Positions 7,069 to 15,600 of a stretch of DNA of 25,254 nt are shown in pieces. The position numbers and the translations under genes were made by a program. The stretch's first letter is position 1, and each line of letters opens with the position of its first letter. Under the pieces are notes generated by a model, which saw nothing but the letters and a program-made list of their open reading frames with translations, was not told where the DNA came from and searched no databases. Source of the stretch: a virus; IMG/VR virus record IMGVR_UViG_3300042884_000644, positions 1-25,254 of that record; one strand, 5' to 3'.

Positions 7069-8609
7069 GATATTGTATAAAGTAACGATTCTATTGGGAA
7101 TATATACTTACCATCCCCCAATGTTACGTTTTTATTATCAAATACACGGATACCAACTTTTTCACTTTCAAATATCATCCAATCAGTTCTATACTTGTGA
7201 ATTTTTCCTGATGAATAAACTTCATAAGTTTCTTCTTTGGTTTTCAATTGTTTCCAAAAAGGTTTGATTTGAGCACTATGATTTACACCATCTTTGATAA
7301 ACTTGGCATCATTTCCTTTAAAATCTTCTTGTTTTCCATGTCCACCTGTGTGGTCAACATTTTCAGGACCCAATAAAATTCTCATCTTTTCTATAACACG
7401 AGCCTCTCTTCTTTCACCCGCACCATAAATAATATCAAGAATACCCATAATGTTTTTGAACAAATCACCATCCATATTAAAAATGTCTTTCTTGAAGTGG
7501 TTTATTGCTCTAAGGTAACGTTCAAATTCAGCGTTTTTAATCTCATCGTTATCTGCGGTTAAAAATGTAAAAGGTTCTCTACCCAATGAAACAACTTTCT
7601 TGTTTATTTCTTCGGCCAAGTAACAGAACACCGCAATATTTGTATTCCAGTTATTGATAAGGGACCTTTTGTTTTCATCACCTTCTAAACCATAAACCCC
7701 TGAACCATACTCTTTGTTCGCCGCTCTCATTAAAGAACCAAAGAATTGTTGAACGTGTTTGTCAATTTGTTTTCTGTACTCTCCGTAAAGGGTTTCGTTA
7801 GAATTTAAAAAGTTTTCATACTTTTTTGTTGTCTGTGCTGGACACATTGTTGGTTTCATATCCTCAAAAATAAGCGTTTTGGCTGACTCTTGCAATGGAA
7901 TCTTTAATCTACTTTTCAACGAGTTTTCCACAAAGTCCCAATTTACTACATTCCAAAAGTTCTTGATGTACTCATCTCTTTTGTTTCTATATCTCAGGTA
8001 GTAAGCGTGTTCCCACAAATCTAAACCAAGTAATGGATAACCCCCACCTTCAATAACATTCATTAAAGGATTGTCTTGATTTGAGGTTGACATAATTTTC
8101 AATTTCTCATCATCAGTTAAAATCAACCACACCCAACCTGAACCAAATCTTTCTTTGGCAACACCCTCAAATCTCTTTTTGAATAGGGGTAACGAACCAA
8201 AGTTTTTTGTAATGTGTTTCATGATTAAACCACGAGGAGACATTTTCTTTGGGGTCAACATGTTCCAAAATAATTGGTGGTTGTAGGCCCCACCCGCATT
8301 ATTTCTAACTGTCTTGTTGAACCTTTTGATTCCTTTAACAATTTTTTCCAAATCGTCAGGGGCATCTTTGTTTTCAAGTGCGGTGTTTAATTTATCAACA
8401 TAACCCTTGTAATGTTTGTTGTAATGAACATCCATTGTTTCGGGGTCAATAAATTTTTTTAAAGAATCATAACCGTATGGTAATTTTTCTATTTTGATTT
8501 TTCTGGCTTCGTTTACGGCTTTCTCGTTTCTTCTCTTCGTTTCCTTTACCGTCTCTTTCATTAGAATTTCTTCTTCTAATTCTTGAACTCTATTCACTAA
8601 ATTTTTCAT
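7065..8609 (-). CDS. superoxide dismutase (Mn-type) fused to a PD-(D/E)XK-like nuclease domain
   Basis: 514 residues. After a charged coiled-coil-like N-terminus (1-40), residues about 43-232 are a near-complete Fe/Mn superoxide dismutase: LPYGYDSL (43-50), VHYNKHYKGY (61-70), NNAGGAYNHQLFW (103-115), STSNQDNPL (174-182), LGLDLWEHAYYL (194-205), FWNVVNW (218-224). All four metal ligands are present (H62, H111, D197, H201). G107 and Q178 follow the Mn-type pattern. Residues about 250-390 are an unassigned helical region. Residues about 398-514 look like a PD-(D/E)XK nuclease core: RREARVIEKM helix, HTGGHG, EDFKGNDA (D434), AQIKPF (Q447, K449), then TDWMIF and GIRVF strands. Catalytic status of either half is untested. 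It sits 47 nt after the SNF2 helicase gene and its 3' end abuts the gp13-like gene. Separate SODs are about 200 residues. Confidence 0.82.
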   Translation of the reverse strand: MKNLVNRVQELEEEILMKETVKETKRRNEKAVNEARKIKIEKLPYGYDSLKKFIDPETMDVHYNKHYKGYVDKLNTALENKDAPDDLEKIVKGIKRFNKTVRNNAGGAYNHQLFWNMLTPKKMSPRGLIMKHITKNFGSLPLFKKRFEGVAKERFGSGWVWLILTDDEKLKIMSTSNQDNPLMNVIEGGGYPLLGLDLWEHAYYLRYRNKRDEYIKNFWNVVNWDFVENSLKSRLKIPLQESAKTLIFEDMKPTMCPAQTTKKYENFLNSNETLYGEYRKQIDKHVQQFFGSLMRAANKEYGSGVYGLEGDENKRSLINNWNTNIAVFCYLAEEINKKVVSLGREPFTFLTADNDEIKNAEFERYLRAINHFKKDIFNMDGDLFKNIMGILDIIYGAGERREARVIEKMRILLGPENVDHTGGHGKQEDFKGNDAKFIKDGVNHSAQIKPFWKQLKTKEETYEVYSSGKIHKYRTDWMIFESEKVGIRVFDNKNVTLGDGKYIFPIESLLYTIS

Positions 8610-8632
8610 TCTTGTCGTTCATTTAATATTAT

Positions 8633-8640
8633 TATAAATA
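8633..8640 (-). promoter_or_regulatory. TATTTATA start-signal motif, SOD-nuclease gene
   Basis: On the minus strand TATTTATA lies 23 nt before the ATG at 8609. It overlaps the hairpin at 8636-8657, so end of the helicase gene, hairpin and motif are packed into under 50 nt. Confidence 0.45.
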
Positions 8641-8657
8641 ACACGACTTTGTTATTT
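8636..8657 (-). repeat. hairpin between helicase and SOD-nuclease genes
   Basis: AAATAACA (8636-8643) and TGTTATTT (8650-8657) form a perfect 8-bp inverted repeat with a 6-nt loop, starting in the helicase stop codon. On the minus strand no long T-run follows, so it is a weak terminator candidate or an RNA processing or stability hairpin. Confidence 0.45.
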
Positions 8658-10417
8658 TACCTAAGGTTATTGATTCTATCAAGAATTTCTGAAGCAGTAG
8701 TCCCATTATCTTCGGTACTAATTCTGTCTCCCATAATGGTTTCAAAAATATTTTTCTTCTTCTGAAGTATGTCATAAACAATCCCTTCTATTGTGTTGTC
8801 AAATATTGGGTAATAAACCAACACGGAATTTTTTTGTCCAATACGATAAGCTCGGTCTTCAGCCTGAGAGTGGTCTGAAGGTAAAAATGATAAGTCATTC
8901 ATAATAACAACTTCACCCGCAGTTAATGTTAAACCAACACCTGCGGCTTTGATATTACCAACAAAAACTTTAATTTTTTCATTGTTTTGGAATTCATCAA
9001 CGGCAAGTTGTCTTTCTTTTTGAGAACAAGACCCATCAACACGAACCGCTTGTTTTCCAAACTTTTCCAAAATTAATTCCAACGAGTTTGTAAAATTGGT
9101 GAACACAATAATTTTTTTATCTTGTTCTAAAACACTTTCAATTAACTCAATCGTTGCGTTAATTTTTTCTTTGGCAATGACCTGACGAACTTTTACAAGT
9201 TTTGAGAATTGTAATGTTAATGAATCCGCCTCACCACTTTTATCGTACCAATCATAATATTCACCCATAAGTTCTTCATACTCTTTTGATTTTAATCTCA
9301 AGTAAACGGGTGTAATAATTTTTTCAGGTAAATCTAAAATATTTTCTTTTAATCTTCTTAATACTTGTCTTTGGGTTCTTTCTCTTAGTTCATCTAAGTT
9401 TGAGGCACCACTCACGTTCCAAATCCTTCTTTTACCCGCTTTGAATTGAAAACCATTACAATATCTCTTTACGTAAGCCATCCAATTTGATGCCACGGGA
9501 GATTGAATAAGGTTCAATAAGTTGAAGTAGTTGATAGGTCTTGATGTAATTGGTGTTCCTGTTAATAACCAAAGTCGGTCAACAATCTTTACAAAGTCGT
9601 TGATTAATTTTGTTCTTTGTGCTTGTGCGTTTTGTATGTAATGAGCTTCATCAATTATCACCAAATCAAATTTGGACTTTAAAATAATGGACTCATCTTT
9701 ATTGGCAACATCATGGAAGTTTTTTATGATGTCAAAATTTATGATAATAAAATCGGCGTCTTCCCATTTCTTTCCATCAATAATGGAAATACTTCTGTCA
9801 GTATAGTTTGAGATTTCTCTTTGCCAGTTAATTTTTAACGACGCAGGACAAATAACCAAAATTTTCTTGGAACCTGTTTCTAACGCCCCAACCACAGTTG
9901 CAGTTGTTTTTCCAAGACCCATATCATCAGCCAAAATAAATCTTCTGTTAACAACCAATCTTTTAACCGCTTCTTCTTGGTGAGACATTAACGGACGATG
10001 AGAGTACTTTGAAAAATCAATTTCAACATCTTTAATTGAGTTGTCCTTTAACATTGCCGCTTTTGGGACCCAAAAATCAAACACTTCTTGTCTTTCAAAA
10101 AACTTTCCCCAAATATGAAACGATACATCTTTTTCAACTAATAATTTTTCAACATAAACTTTTGTTGGGATTTCTATATATCCTTTATCATCGGCAATTT
10201 TCTGAGCAAAGTATTGGTCAAGGTCAACCCATTTCTTAGCAACCTTTGGTGTGTTTGGTGAATAATTTACAATGTATTCGGCCTGAGACCTTGTTGGGTA
10301 GAATTTCTTATTTATGTTGAATTTTTGTTGTAGTTTGAGAATATAATTGTTGGCACCCGAATAGGTTTCCAAAATATTCAGTGCTCTACTTTCTATGGTA
10401 GTTAATACATTACTCAT
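8657..10417 (-). CDS. SNF2-family DNA helicase/translocase
   Basis: 586 residues with both RecA-like lobes. Motif I DMGLGKTT (165-172), Ia VICPASLKINW (188-198), II IIDEAHY (254-260), III LLTGTPIT (284-291); then in lobe 2, KIIVFTNF (435-442), VDGSCSQKER (460-469), AAGVGLTLT (491-499) and motif VI QAEDRAYRIGQ (518-528). The QxxDRxxRIGQ ending is diagnostic of the SNF2/Rad54/SMARCAL1-like branch of SF2. It uses ATP to translocate on double-stranded DNA and in phages is usually tied to recombination, fork regression or repair, as UvsW is in T4. Residues 1-140 are a phage-specific N-terminal region that I cannot assign. It is the first gene of a minus-strand run with the SOD-nuclease fusion next. 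The start is supported by the motif 21 nt upstream. Confidence 0.93.
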   Translation of the reverse strand: MSNVLTTIESRALNILETYSGANNYILKLQQKFNINKKFYPTRSQAEYIVNYSPNTPKVAKKWVDLDQYFAQKIADDKGYIEIPTKVYVEKLLVEKDVSFHIWGKFFERQEVFDFWVPKAAMLKDNSIKDVEIDFSKYSHRPLMSHQEEAVKRLVVNRRFILADDMGLGKTTATVVGALETGSKKILVICPASLKINWQREISNYTDRSISIIDGKKWEDADFIIINFDIIKNFHDVANKDESIILKSKFDLVIIDEAHYIQNAQAQRTKLINDFVKIVDRLWLLTGTPITSRPINYFNLLNLIQSPVASNWMAYVKRYCNGFQFKAGKRRIWNVSGASNLDELRERTQRQVLRRLKENILDLPEKIITPVYLRLKSKEYEELMGEYYDWYDKSGEADSLTLQFSKLVKVRQVIAKEKINATIELIESVLEQDKKIIVFTNFTNSLELILEKFGKQAVRVDGSCSQKERQLAVDEFQNNEKIKVFVGNIKAAGVGLTLTAGEVVIMNDLSFLPSDHSQAEDRAYRIGQKNSVLVYYPIFDNTIEGIVYDILQKKKNIFETIMGDRISTEDNGTTASEILDRINNLR

Positions 10418-10438
10418 ACAATATTACAGAATAATAAT

Positions 10439-10446
10439 CATAAATA
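10439..10446 (-). promoter_or_regulatory. TATTTATG start-signal motif, SNF2 helicase
   Basis: On the minus strand TATTTATG is 21 nt before the helicase ATG. It is back-to-back with the plus-strand copy at 10450-10457, making a compact divergent control site. Confidence 0.5.
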
Positions 10447-10456
10447 AGGTATTTAT
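10440..10456. repeat. ATAAATA-AGG-TATTTAT divergent dyad
   Basis: Perfect 7-nt arms (10440-10446, 10450-10456) separated by AGG. Each arm is the start signal of one of two divergent genes, the helicase on the left and the 95-residue protein on the right. A single protein bound here could control both. Confidence 0.6.
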
Positions 10457-10457
10457 C
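10450..10457 (+). promoter_or_regulatory. TATTTATC start-signal motif, gene 10461
   Basis: TATTTATC is 3 nt before the ATG at 10461. This fixes the start of the 95-residue gene; the longer open frame from 10395 would run through the motif and the divergent control site. Confidence 0.5.
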
Positions 10458-10460
10458 AAT

Positions 10461-10748
10461 ATGAGTTATTTTAAGTCGGAAAAAGATGCTGAAAACGCCA
10501 TCAATAAATTTATGCCAATTATTTTGGGTAATTTAGGTAAGTTTTATTCTGTTAATATAACTTTAACTCCAACGGGAAGTGAAGACGAGTATTACGGTCA
10601 TTTAACATTTATAGTTAACGGTGATAGTTTCACTCAAAAACAATCCGATTCTCTTATGTCCTCAAGAGGTAATATATTAAAAAATATTAAAAAATATTTG
10701 GGAATTAAAATAATCATAAATCAAACATCAGTTACAACAGAAAAATAA
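10461..10748 (+). CDS. unknown 95-residue protein before the neck genes
   Basis: I do not recognise this family. The protein begins MSYFKSEKDAENAINKF and appears to be a small alpha/beta fold: helix (about 6-20), strands around YSVNITLTPTG (29-39) and YYGHLTFIVNG (44-54), then helices (about 57-81) and a short final strand. It has no signal peptide, membrane segment or cysteine. The frame stays open upstream to 10395 but I chose 10461: it follows the TATTTATC motif by 3 nt and starts after the divergent dyad. It is the first gene of the plus-strand tail block, and the gp14-like gene starts 1 nt after its stop, so a role in head-tail joining or its assembly is plausible but unproven. Confidence 0.7.
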   Translation: MSYFKSEKDAENAINKFMPIILGNLGKFYSVNITLTPTGSEDEYYGHLTFIVNGDSFTQKQSDSLMSSRGNILKNIKKYLGIKIIINQTSVTTEK

Positions 10749-10749
10749 C

Positions 10750-11265
10750 ATGACACAAAAATTAGTTCCAATAACAAGATTAGGTAAATTCTTTGGAGGA
10801 GAAGATTTTGACCTTGATGTATCAATGGGTAGAGAGTGGTTAGGTGGTGATATGAATTTCACGTTGGTTTTATACAAAGTAGACAGATACAAAACAAAAA
10901 CTGACGATGTTTATGGTGAGGCGTTAGAAGACGGAATTCAATTTTTGGCTCCTGTTCAATTCAAAGCATATGTTAAAATTGCACAACCTGAAAATAAATT
11001 TTTGGGAACCTCAAAAATTGCTCAGACTGAACCAGGTAATATGACATTCTCGGTTTACCAAAAAGATTTGAATGAGTTACAAATCACAATAGATTTTGGT
11101 GATTACATTGGATACTACGAAACTGAAAGTAGAGTTAGATACTATACCGTAGTTGATGATGGAAGGGTGGTGTCAGATTTGAAACACACTTATGGTGGAT
11201 ACAAACCATTCTATCAGACTTATGATTGTGCACCTGTGAATATGAATGAGTTTAGAGGATTGTAA
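10750..11265 (+). CDS. neck protein, probably T4 gp14-like
   Basis: 171 residues. Central features are DDVYGEALEDG (about 52-62), QFKAYVKI (70-77), then a stretch on interfaces and orientation, LNELQITIDFGDYIGYYETE (about 107-126), and YTVVDDGRVVSDLKHTYGG (about 131-149). The order 'vYGE....f..pv.fkAyv......f...g...i..gd.i.y' resembles the T4 gp14 neck family, which with gp13 forms the collar between portal and tail. At 171 residues it is shorter than T4 gp14 (256), so assignment rests partly on position directly before the gp15-like gene. Its start is coupled to the preceding gene by a 1-nt gap and no separate motif is seen, suggesting co-transcription from the 10450 signal. Confidence 0.6.
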   Translation: MTQKLVPITRLGKFFGGEDFDLDVSMGREWLGGDMNFTLVLYKVDRYKTKTDDVYGEALEDGIQFLAPVQFKAYVKIAQPENKFLGTSKIAQTEPGNMTFSVYQKDLNELQITIDFGDYIGYYETESRVRYYTVVDDGRVVSDLKHTYGGYKPFYQTYDCAPVNMNEFRGL

Positions 11266-11279
11266 TATATAAATTAAAC

Positions 11280-11287
11280 TATTTATA
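11280..11287 (+). promoter_or_regulatory. TATTTATA start-signal motif, gp15-like gene
   Basis: TATTTATA is 4 nt before the ATG at 11292. ATAAAT (11269-11274) and ATTTAT (11281-11286) make a 6-nt-arm dyad across it. Confidence 0.5.
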
Positions 11288-11291
11288 GAAA

Positions 11292-12332
11292 ATGGCATTA
11301 CCAAAGAAAATTGTTAAACCAACACTTCCTTTAAAGAATCAAAAAATTCTTTATGGTAGAAGAGAAGAACTTCTTAGTTATATTACTAAGGACGGAACTT
11401 ATTTACCAAAGTCGTTATTACATGATGACTTAGATAGGGGTATGTTGGATTTTGCAAAGAATACTTTGGAGATGACAACTGCGGGGTCTCGTGTTCCTGT
11501 TATTGACATTATTATTACATCACAGAACTGGTCTCAATTTACAGAGACTTGGAACTTCAGGGATTTAGATAGTAACGTTGATTTACCTTTTATTACCGTA
11601 ATCAGACAACCTGAGGTAAAGTATGGTTCAAATCCTTTGATTTATAATATTCCAAATAGAAAACAATTTCTTTTTGCTGTGGTTCCAACTTGGGACGGAA
11701 ACAGAAGAGGGGCGGATGTTTATACAATCCCCCAACCCATACCTGTTGACATTACTTACCAAGTTAAAATTATGTGTAACAGAATGAGAGAGTTAAATCA
11801 ATTTAACAAAATTGTTATGCAGAATTTTGCGTCTCGTCAAGCATATGCGTTTATTAAAGGACATTACATTCCAATTCTTTTAGATAGTGTGTCAGATGAA
11901 GATGTTATGGATTTGGAAAAAAGAAAATTTTATATCCAAACATATAATTTCACAATGTTGGGTATTTTAATTGATGAGGAAGAATTTGAAGTTAAACCAG
12001 CAATTTCACGTACTTTAACTTTGACTGAGGTTGGAACAAGGTCTTTAGGTCCCAAAAGAAAAACATTCCCTGAAAATCCAAATAAATTTGAGTTACCATA
12101 TAGATACACTTCTTCTCAAACATCAATAGAAAAAACTTTACCGTATAGAGTAAATTTAGTCAACACATCAGTAACAAATATTGATTCATACGATGTCTAT
12201 ATTAATGGTGATTTTTTTGGTTCTGATTTAACCAATTTAGAAATCAACTCTAACGATGTGTTGAGAGTTGATATTACAAAAACAAATGCAGGTCAAGAAT
12301 CTATTTTATCTTGGTTTGCAACCATTGTTTAA
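11292..12332 (+). CDS. tail terminator / sheath stabiliser, T4 gp15-like, with C-terminal extension
   Basis: 346 residues. Residues about 1-245 carry the gp15-like core: VPVIDIIITSQNWSQFTETW (about 68-87), the segment IPQPIPVDITYQVKIMCNRMRELN-type residues (about 145-170), ASRQAYAFIKGHYIPILLDS (about 184-203), and FYIQTYNFTMLGILIDEEEF (about 216-235). In T4 this protein caps the finished tube and sheath and joins the tail to the neck. T4 gp15 is 272 residues. The extra 80-90 residues here (about 262-346) are beta-rich with a 'VNLVNTSVTNIDSYDVYING' start, like an Ig-type surface domain. The gene follows gp14-like by 26 nt with its own motif. Its stop overlaps that of the opposing ribbon-helix-helix gene. 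Confidence 0.8.
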   Translation: MALPKKIVKPTLPLKNQKILYGRREELLSYITKDGTYLPKSLLHDDLDRGMLDFAKNTLEMTTAGSRVPVIDIIITSQNWSQFTETWNFRDLDSNVDLPFITVIRQPEVKYGSNPLIYNIPNRKQFLFAVVPTWDGNRRGADVYTIPQPIPVDITYQVKIMCNRMRELNQFNKIVMQNFASRQAYAFIKGHYIPILLDSVSDEDVMDLEKRKFYIQTYNFTMLGILIDEEEFEVKPAISRTLTLTEVGTRSLGPKRKTFPENPNKFELPYRYTSSQTSIEKTLPYRVNLVNTSVTNIDSYDVYINGDFFGSDLTNLEINSNDVLRVDITKTNAGQESILSWFATIV

Positions 12333-12493
12333 TCTTCACCATACAAATCTCTTTTTTCTTTACATTTTTCCATAATTAAAGTTTCAAGAAACTTATAGAT
12401 TTTTAATCCTTTTTTGTCACAATATCTTTTCAGCACATCGTGTGTCTCAACAGATATCTTTAAATTTTTTATCTTCTTGTGTGGTTTTTCCAT
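12329..12493 (-). CDS. small ribbon-helix-helix-like DNA-binding protein
   Basis: 54 residues from the ATG at 12493. The frame is open further upstream to 12601, but that would run through a terminator hairpin and the start signal, so I chose the inner start. After a lysine-rich N-terminus comes LKISVETHDVLKRYCDKKGL (about 9-28), a short strand then helix, then KIYKFLETLIMEKCKEKRD. This beta-helix-helix plan is that of CopG/Arc-type ribbon-helix-helix repressors that bind DNA as dimers. It lies antisense between the gp15-like and sheath genes, so it may control one of them or itself. Its TATTTATA signal is 36 nt upstream, with a terminator hairpin in between. Confidence 0.65.
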   Translation of the reverse strand: MEKPHKKIKNLKISVETHDVLKRYCDKKGLKIYKFLETLIMEKCKEKRDLYGED

Positions 12494-12500
12494 AAGGTAG

Positions 12501-12525
12501 AAAAAAGGCAGAAAATAATCTGCCC
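12501..12525 (-). terminator. intrinsic terminator / attenuator in leader of the ribbon-helix-helix gene
   Basis: On the minus strand GGCAG (12524-12520) pairs with CTGCC (12511-12507) over an 8-nt loop and is followed by six T (12506-12501). It lies between the TATTTATA signal and the ATG of the small gene, where a terminator would abort most transcripts. It could be an attenuator, or stop antisense transcripts from the sheath gene. Confidence 0.6.
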
Positions 12526-12529
12526 AATT

Positions 12530-12537
12530 TATAAATA
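12530..12537 (-). promoter_or_regulatory. TATTTATA start-signal motif, ribbon-helix-helix gene
   Basis: On the minus strand TATTTATA is 36 nt before the ATG at 12493, separated from it by the terminator hairpin. It is divergent to the sheath-gene copy at 12574-12581. Confidence 0.45.
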
Positions 12538-12573
12538 CATCTTTATAAGTAAAGTTTTTGTGTTTTTGGTGGA

Positions 12574-12581
12574 TATTTATA
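12574..12581 (+). promoter_or_regulatory. TATTTATA start-signal motif, tail sheath
   Basis: TATTTATA is 35 nt before the ATG at 12617. The leader between them is A-rich with no Shine-Dalgarno, similar to the leader of the tail tube gene. Confidence 0.5.
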
Positions 12582-12616
12582 CTATAAAATAAAATAGACA
12601 ATAAGAAAACAGAGTA

Positions 12617-15600
12617 ATGGCAACATCAAATAAAGTCTTCGTTTCACCGGGTGTGTACACTTCGGAAAGAGATTTAAGCTTCGTAGCACAAAGTGTGGGG
12701 GTTACCACACTAGGTATCGTTGGAGAAACAATCAAAGGTCCTGCCTTTGAACCAATCTTCATAACAAATTATGATGAGTTTCAAGCCTATTTTGGCGGGA
12801 CTCAACCAGAAAAATTTGTTGGAACACAAATACCAAAATACGAAGCGGCTTACATAGCAAAATCATATTTACAACAATCTAACCAATTATTTGTTACAAG
12901 AATTCTTGGTTTATCAGGTTATGATGCGGGTCCGTCTTGGTCAATAACTACTATTGCCAATGTAGACCCAGGTACAATTGGTTCTAACAATCCTGTGGCT
13001 ACCGCATGGTCTGTTCAGTATTCAGGAACAACAGGGTCATCATCAACTATTACATTTAACATAAACGGAACCACTCCGTTTCCAGCACCAATATTAAACC
13101 ACTTTGGAAGTTACACCACTTTTAATGGTGGTACATCAACTGTTAGTGGTGACATTCAAAATTTCATTTATACTATCGCAATAGATGCTATTGAAGGTTC
13201 AGGTACTTTGAGTCAGTCAATCGCATTTTACGGTAGTATTGATGACGATGATTACGATAACTTAATAGATGTTGACGGATATACACCACAGTCAAATGTA
13301 TTTGGTGTTAATGACGTTCAAATTGGATTAAACGATTTAGAAAGTGATACTAACGATTCTTGGTATTATGCAATGTTTGATAATTTGGGAAGTTGTAATT
13401 ATTCAGGTTCTTCATTCTTTAATGTTGTTCAAAACGTTACACCTATAGACCCAGGTTTAACAGGTTCTGAATTCTCAGGTGTTGTATCAGGTAGTTTGTA
13501 CACTTATTCAGGTGTATCATATTGTGATTATGACAACATGGTAGTTGCTACTTTGAGGTCAAGAGGTTTGGCAACATACGCAGGAACTAACACAGGTCCT
13601 AGTTATTATTGTACAGGTGCAACATTTGATTGTACTTCAGTACCAACATACGCTAATGTAAATAAGAATCCGTATTCAACATTTGCGGTAACAGGTTCAA
13701 CAATTGATAACACCACATTTAGTTTTGAAACATCTCTATCGGTTTCACAATCAAATTATTTAAGTAAAGTTTTTGGTAGAACTAACTTTGGTAAAGAACA
13801 AGCTGATGTTCCATTATTTTTGGAGGAAGCTTTCCCAACATTGTTAAACAATTCTTACAACCAAGGATATATTCGTGGATTAAATTGTAATTTTGTAGAA
13901 TTACCAAGTGCGAGAAGTAGTAGTTCAAGCTCTATAGCATATTACTTAGATAGATATAAGAGTGCTGAATCTCCATGGATTGTTTCTCAATTAGAAGGAA
14001 CTAAAGTAACAAAATTATTTAAGGCATTTACAATTTCTGATGGTGATTCATCAAACGTAGAAGTTAAAGTTTCTATTTTGAATATCTCTTTCAACAACTT
14101 AACATTTGATGTTGGTGTACGTAGTTATTCAGACACTGACTCAAACCCAGTTTATTTAGAAAGATTTGTTGGTTGTACTATGGACCCAGCATCCAACTCT
14201 TATGTTGGTAAACAAATTGGTAGTACTAACGGTGAATACGCTCTTCTTTCTAAATACATTATGTTAGAACTTAACGAAGAAGCACCTATCACATCGTTAC
14301 CATGTGGATTTGAAGGATATCACTTTAGATTATATAATAGTGTTACAAGTCCTTTCCCAACATATAAAACGGCTTACAATTACCCTAATGAAATTATCGC
14401 CAACCCTCCGTTTGGAGCGGCTTTTGGTGGTGATAATGCGGTATATAGTTCAGGTGACAAAATCAGACAAACTTTCTTAGGATTCTCCACAGCATTTGCT
14501 TACGGTTGGGACCCTGATTATTTTGCCTATAAAGGTATGAAAAATCCGGCAACTTTATGTCCTGGTACTGCAGAAGCGGAACCTTGGAATTATTTATCAA
14601 AAGGTTTCCACATGGATTCAGGAGCAACAGTTGTAACAATACCTGCAATTTATTCAACTTCAGGTACATCTATGTTTGATGTTGGTGCGGCTTCATTTCA
14701 ATCTGACCCAACAAATCCAAACGACCCATACTATACAATTCAATCACGTAAATTTACTTTCTTAGTACAAGGTGGATTTGATGGATGGGACATTTACACA
14801 AGAAAGAGAACAAACACTGATAGATTTATTATCGGTGGTTCAGGATGGGCTAATGGAGCGTGTGATATCTTAGGTAGATATCCTTCGGCTTCTGAAACAG
14901 GAATGTTCAAAAATATTGTAATTGAACAAGACGTAACTAACTGGTCAACAACTGACTATTACGCTTACTTGTTAGGTATTTACACATTTAACAATCCTGA
15001 ATCTGTAAACATTAACGTTCTCGTAACACCGGGTATTGATTATTTTAACAACTCTAATTTAGTTGAATCGGCAATTAGTATGGTTCAAGAAGATAGAGCG
15101 GATTCTTTATATATTTGTACAACTCCTGACGTAGATGTTAATTTACCAGTAGTAACTGTTGATGATATTATTTATCCAACACAAGCTGTTGATAATTTGG
15201 ACCAAACAGGTATTGATTCAAACTACACCGCAACTTACTATCCTTGGATTTTAGTTAGAGATACAGTTAACAATACTCAAATTTATATTCCACCAACAGG
15301 TGAAGTAACAAGAAACTTGGCATTAACTGACAACATAGCATTCCCTTGGTTCGCATCTGCGGGTTATACTAGAGGTTTGGTTAACTCTATTAAGGCAAGA
15401 TTGAAACTAACCCAACCACAAAGAGATACTTTGTATGAAGGTAGAATTAACCCAATTGCAACTTTCGCAGATGTTGGAACAGTAATTTGGGGTAACAAAA
15501 CACTTCAGGTTAAACAATCCGCTCTTGATAGAATCAACGTAAGAAGATTGTTGTTACAAACTCGTAAGTTGATTTCAGCGGTGGCTGCAAGATTGTTGTT

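Noticed and set aside
7065-8609. SOD gene as host contamination or a chimeric contig
   Set aside because: It is flanked closely on the same strand by phage genes, carries the same start signal as its neighbours, and has the same AT-rich composition.
10395-10460. Longer start for the 95-residue gene
   Set aside because: It would run through the divergent dyad and the TATTTATC signal, and its first 22 residues have no protein-like character. The ATG at 10461 follows the signal by 3 nt.
12494-12601. Longer start for the ribbon-helix-helix gene
   Set aside because: It would translate through its terminator hairpin and start signal and into the sheath leader. The inner ATG at 12493 gives the compact family length.
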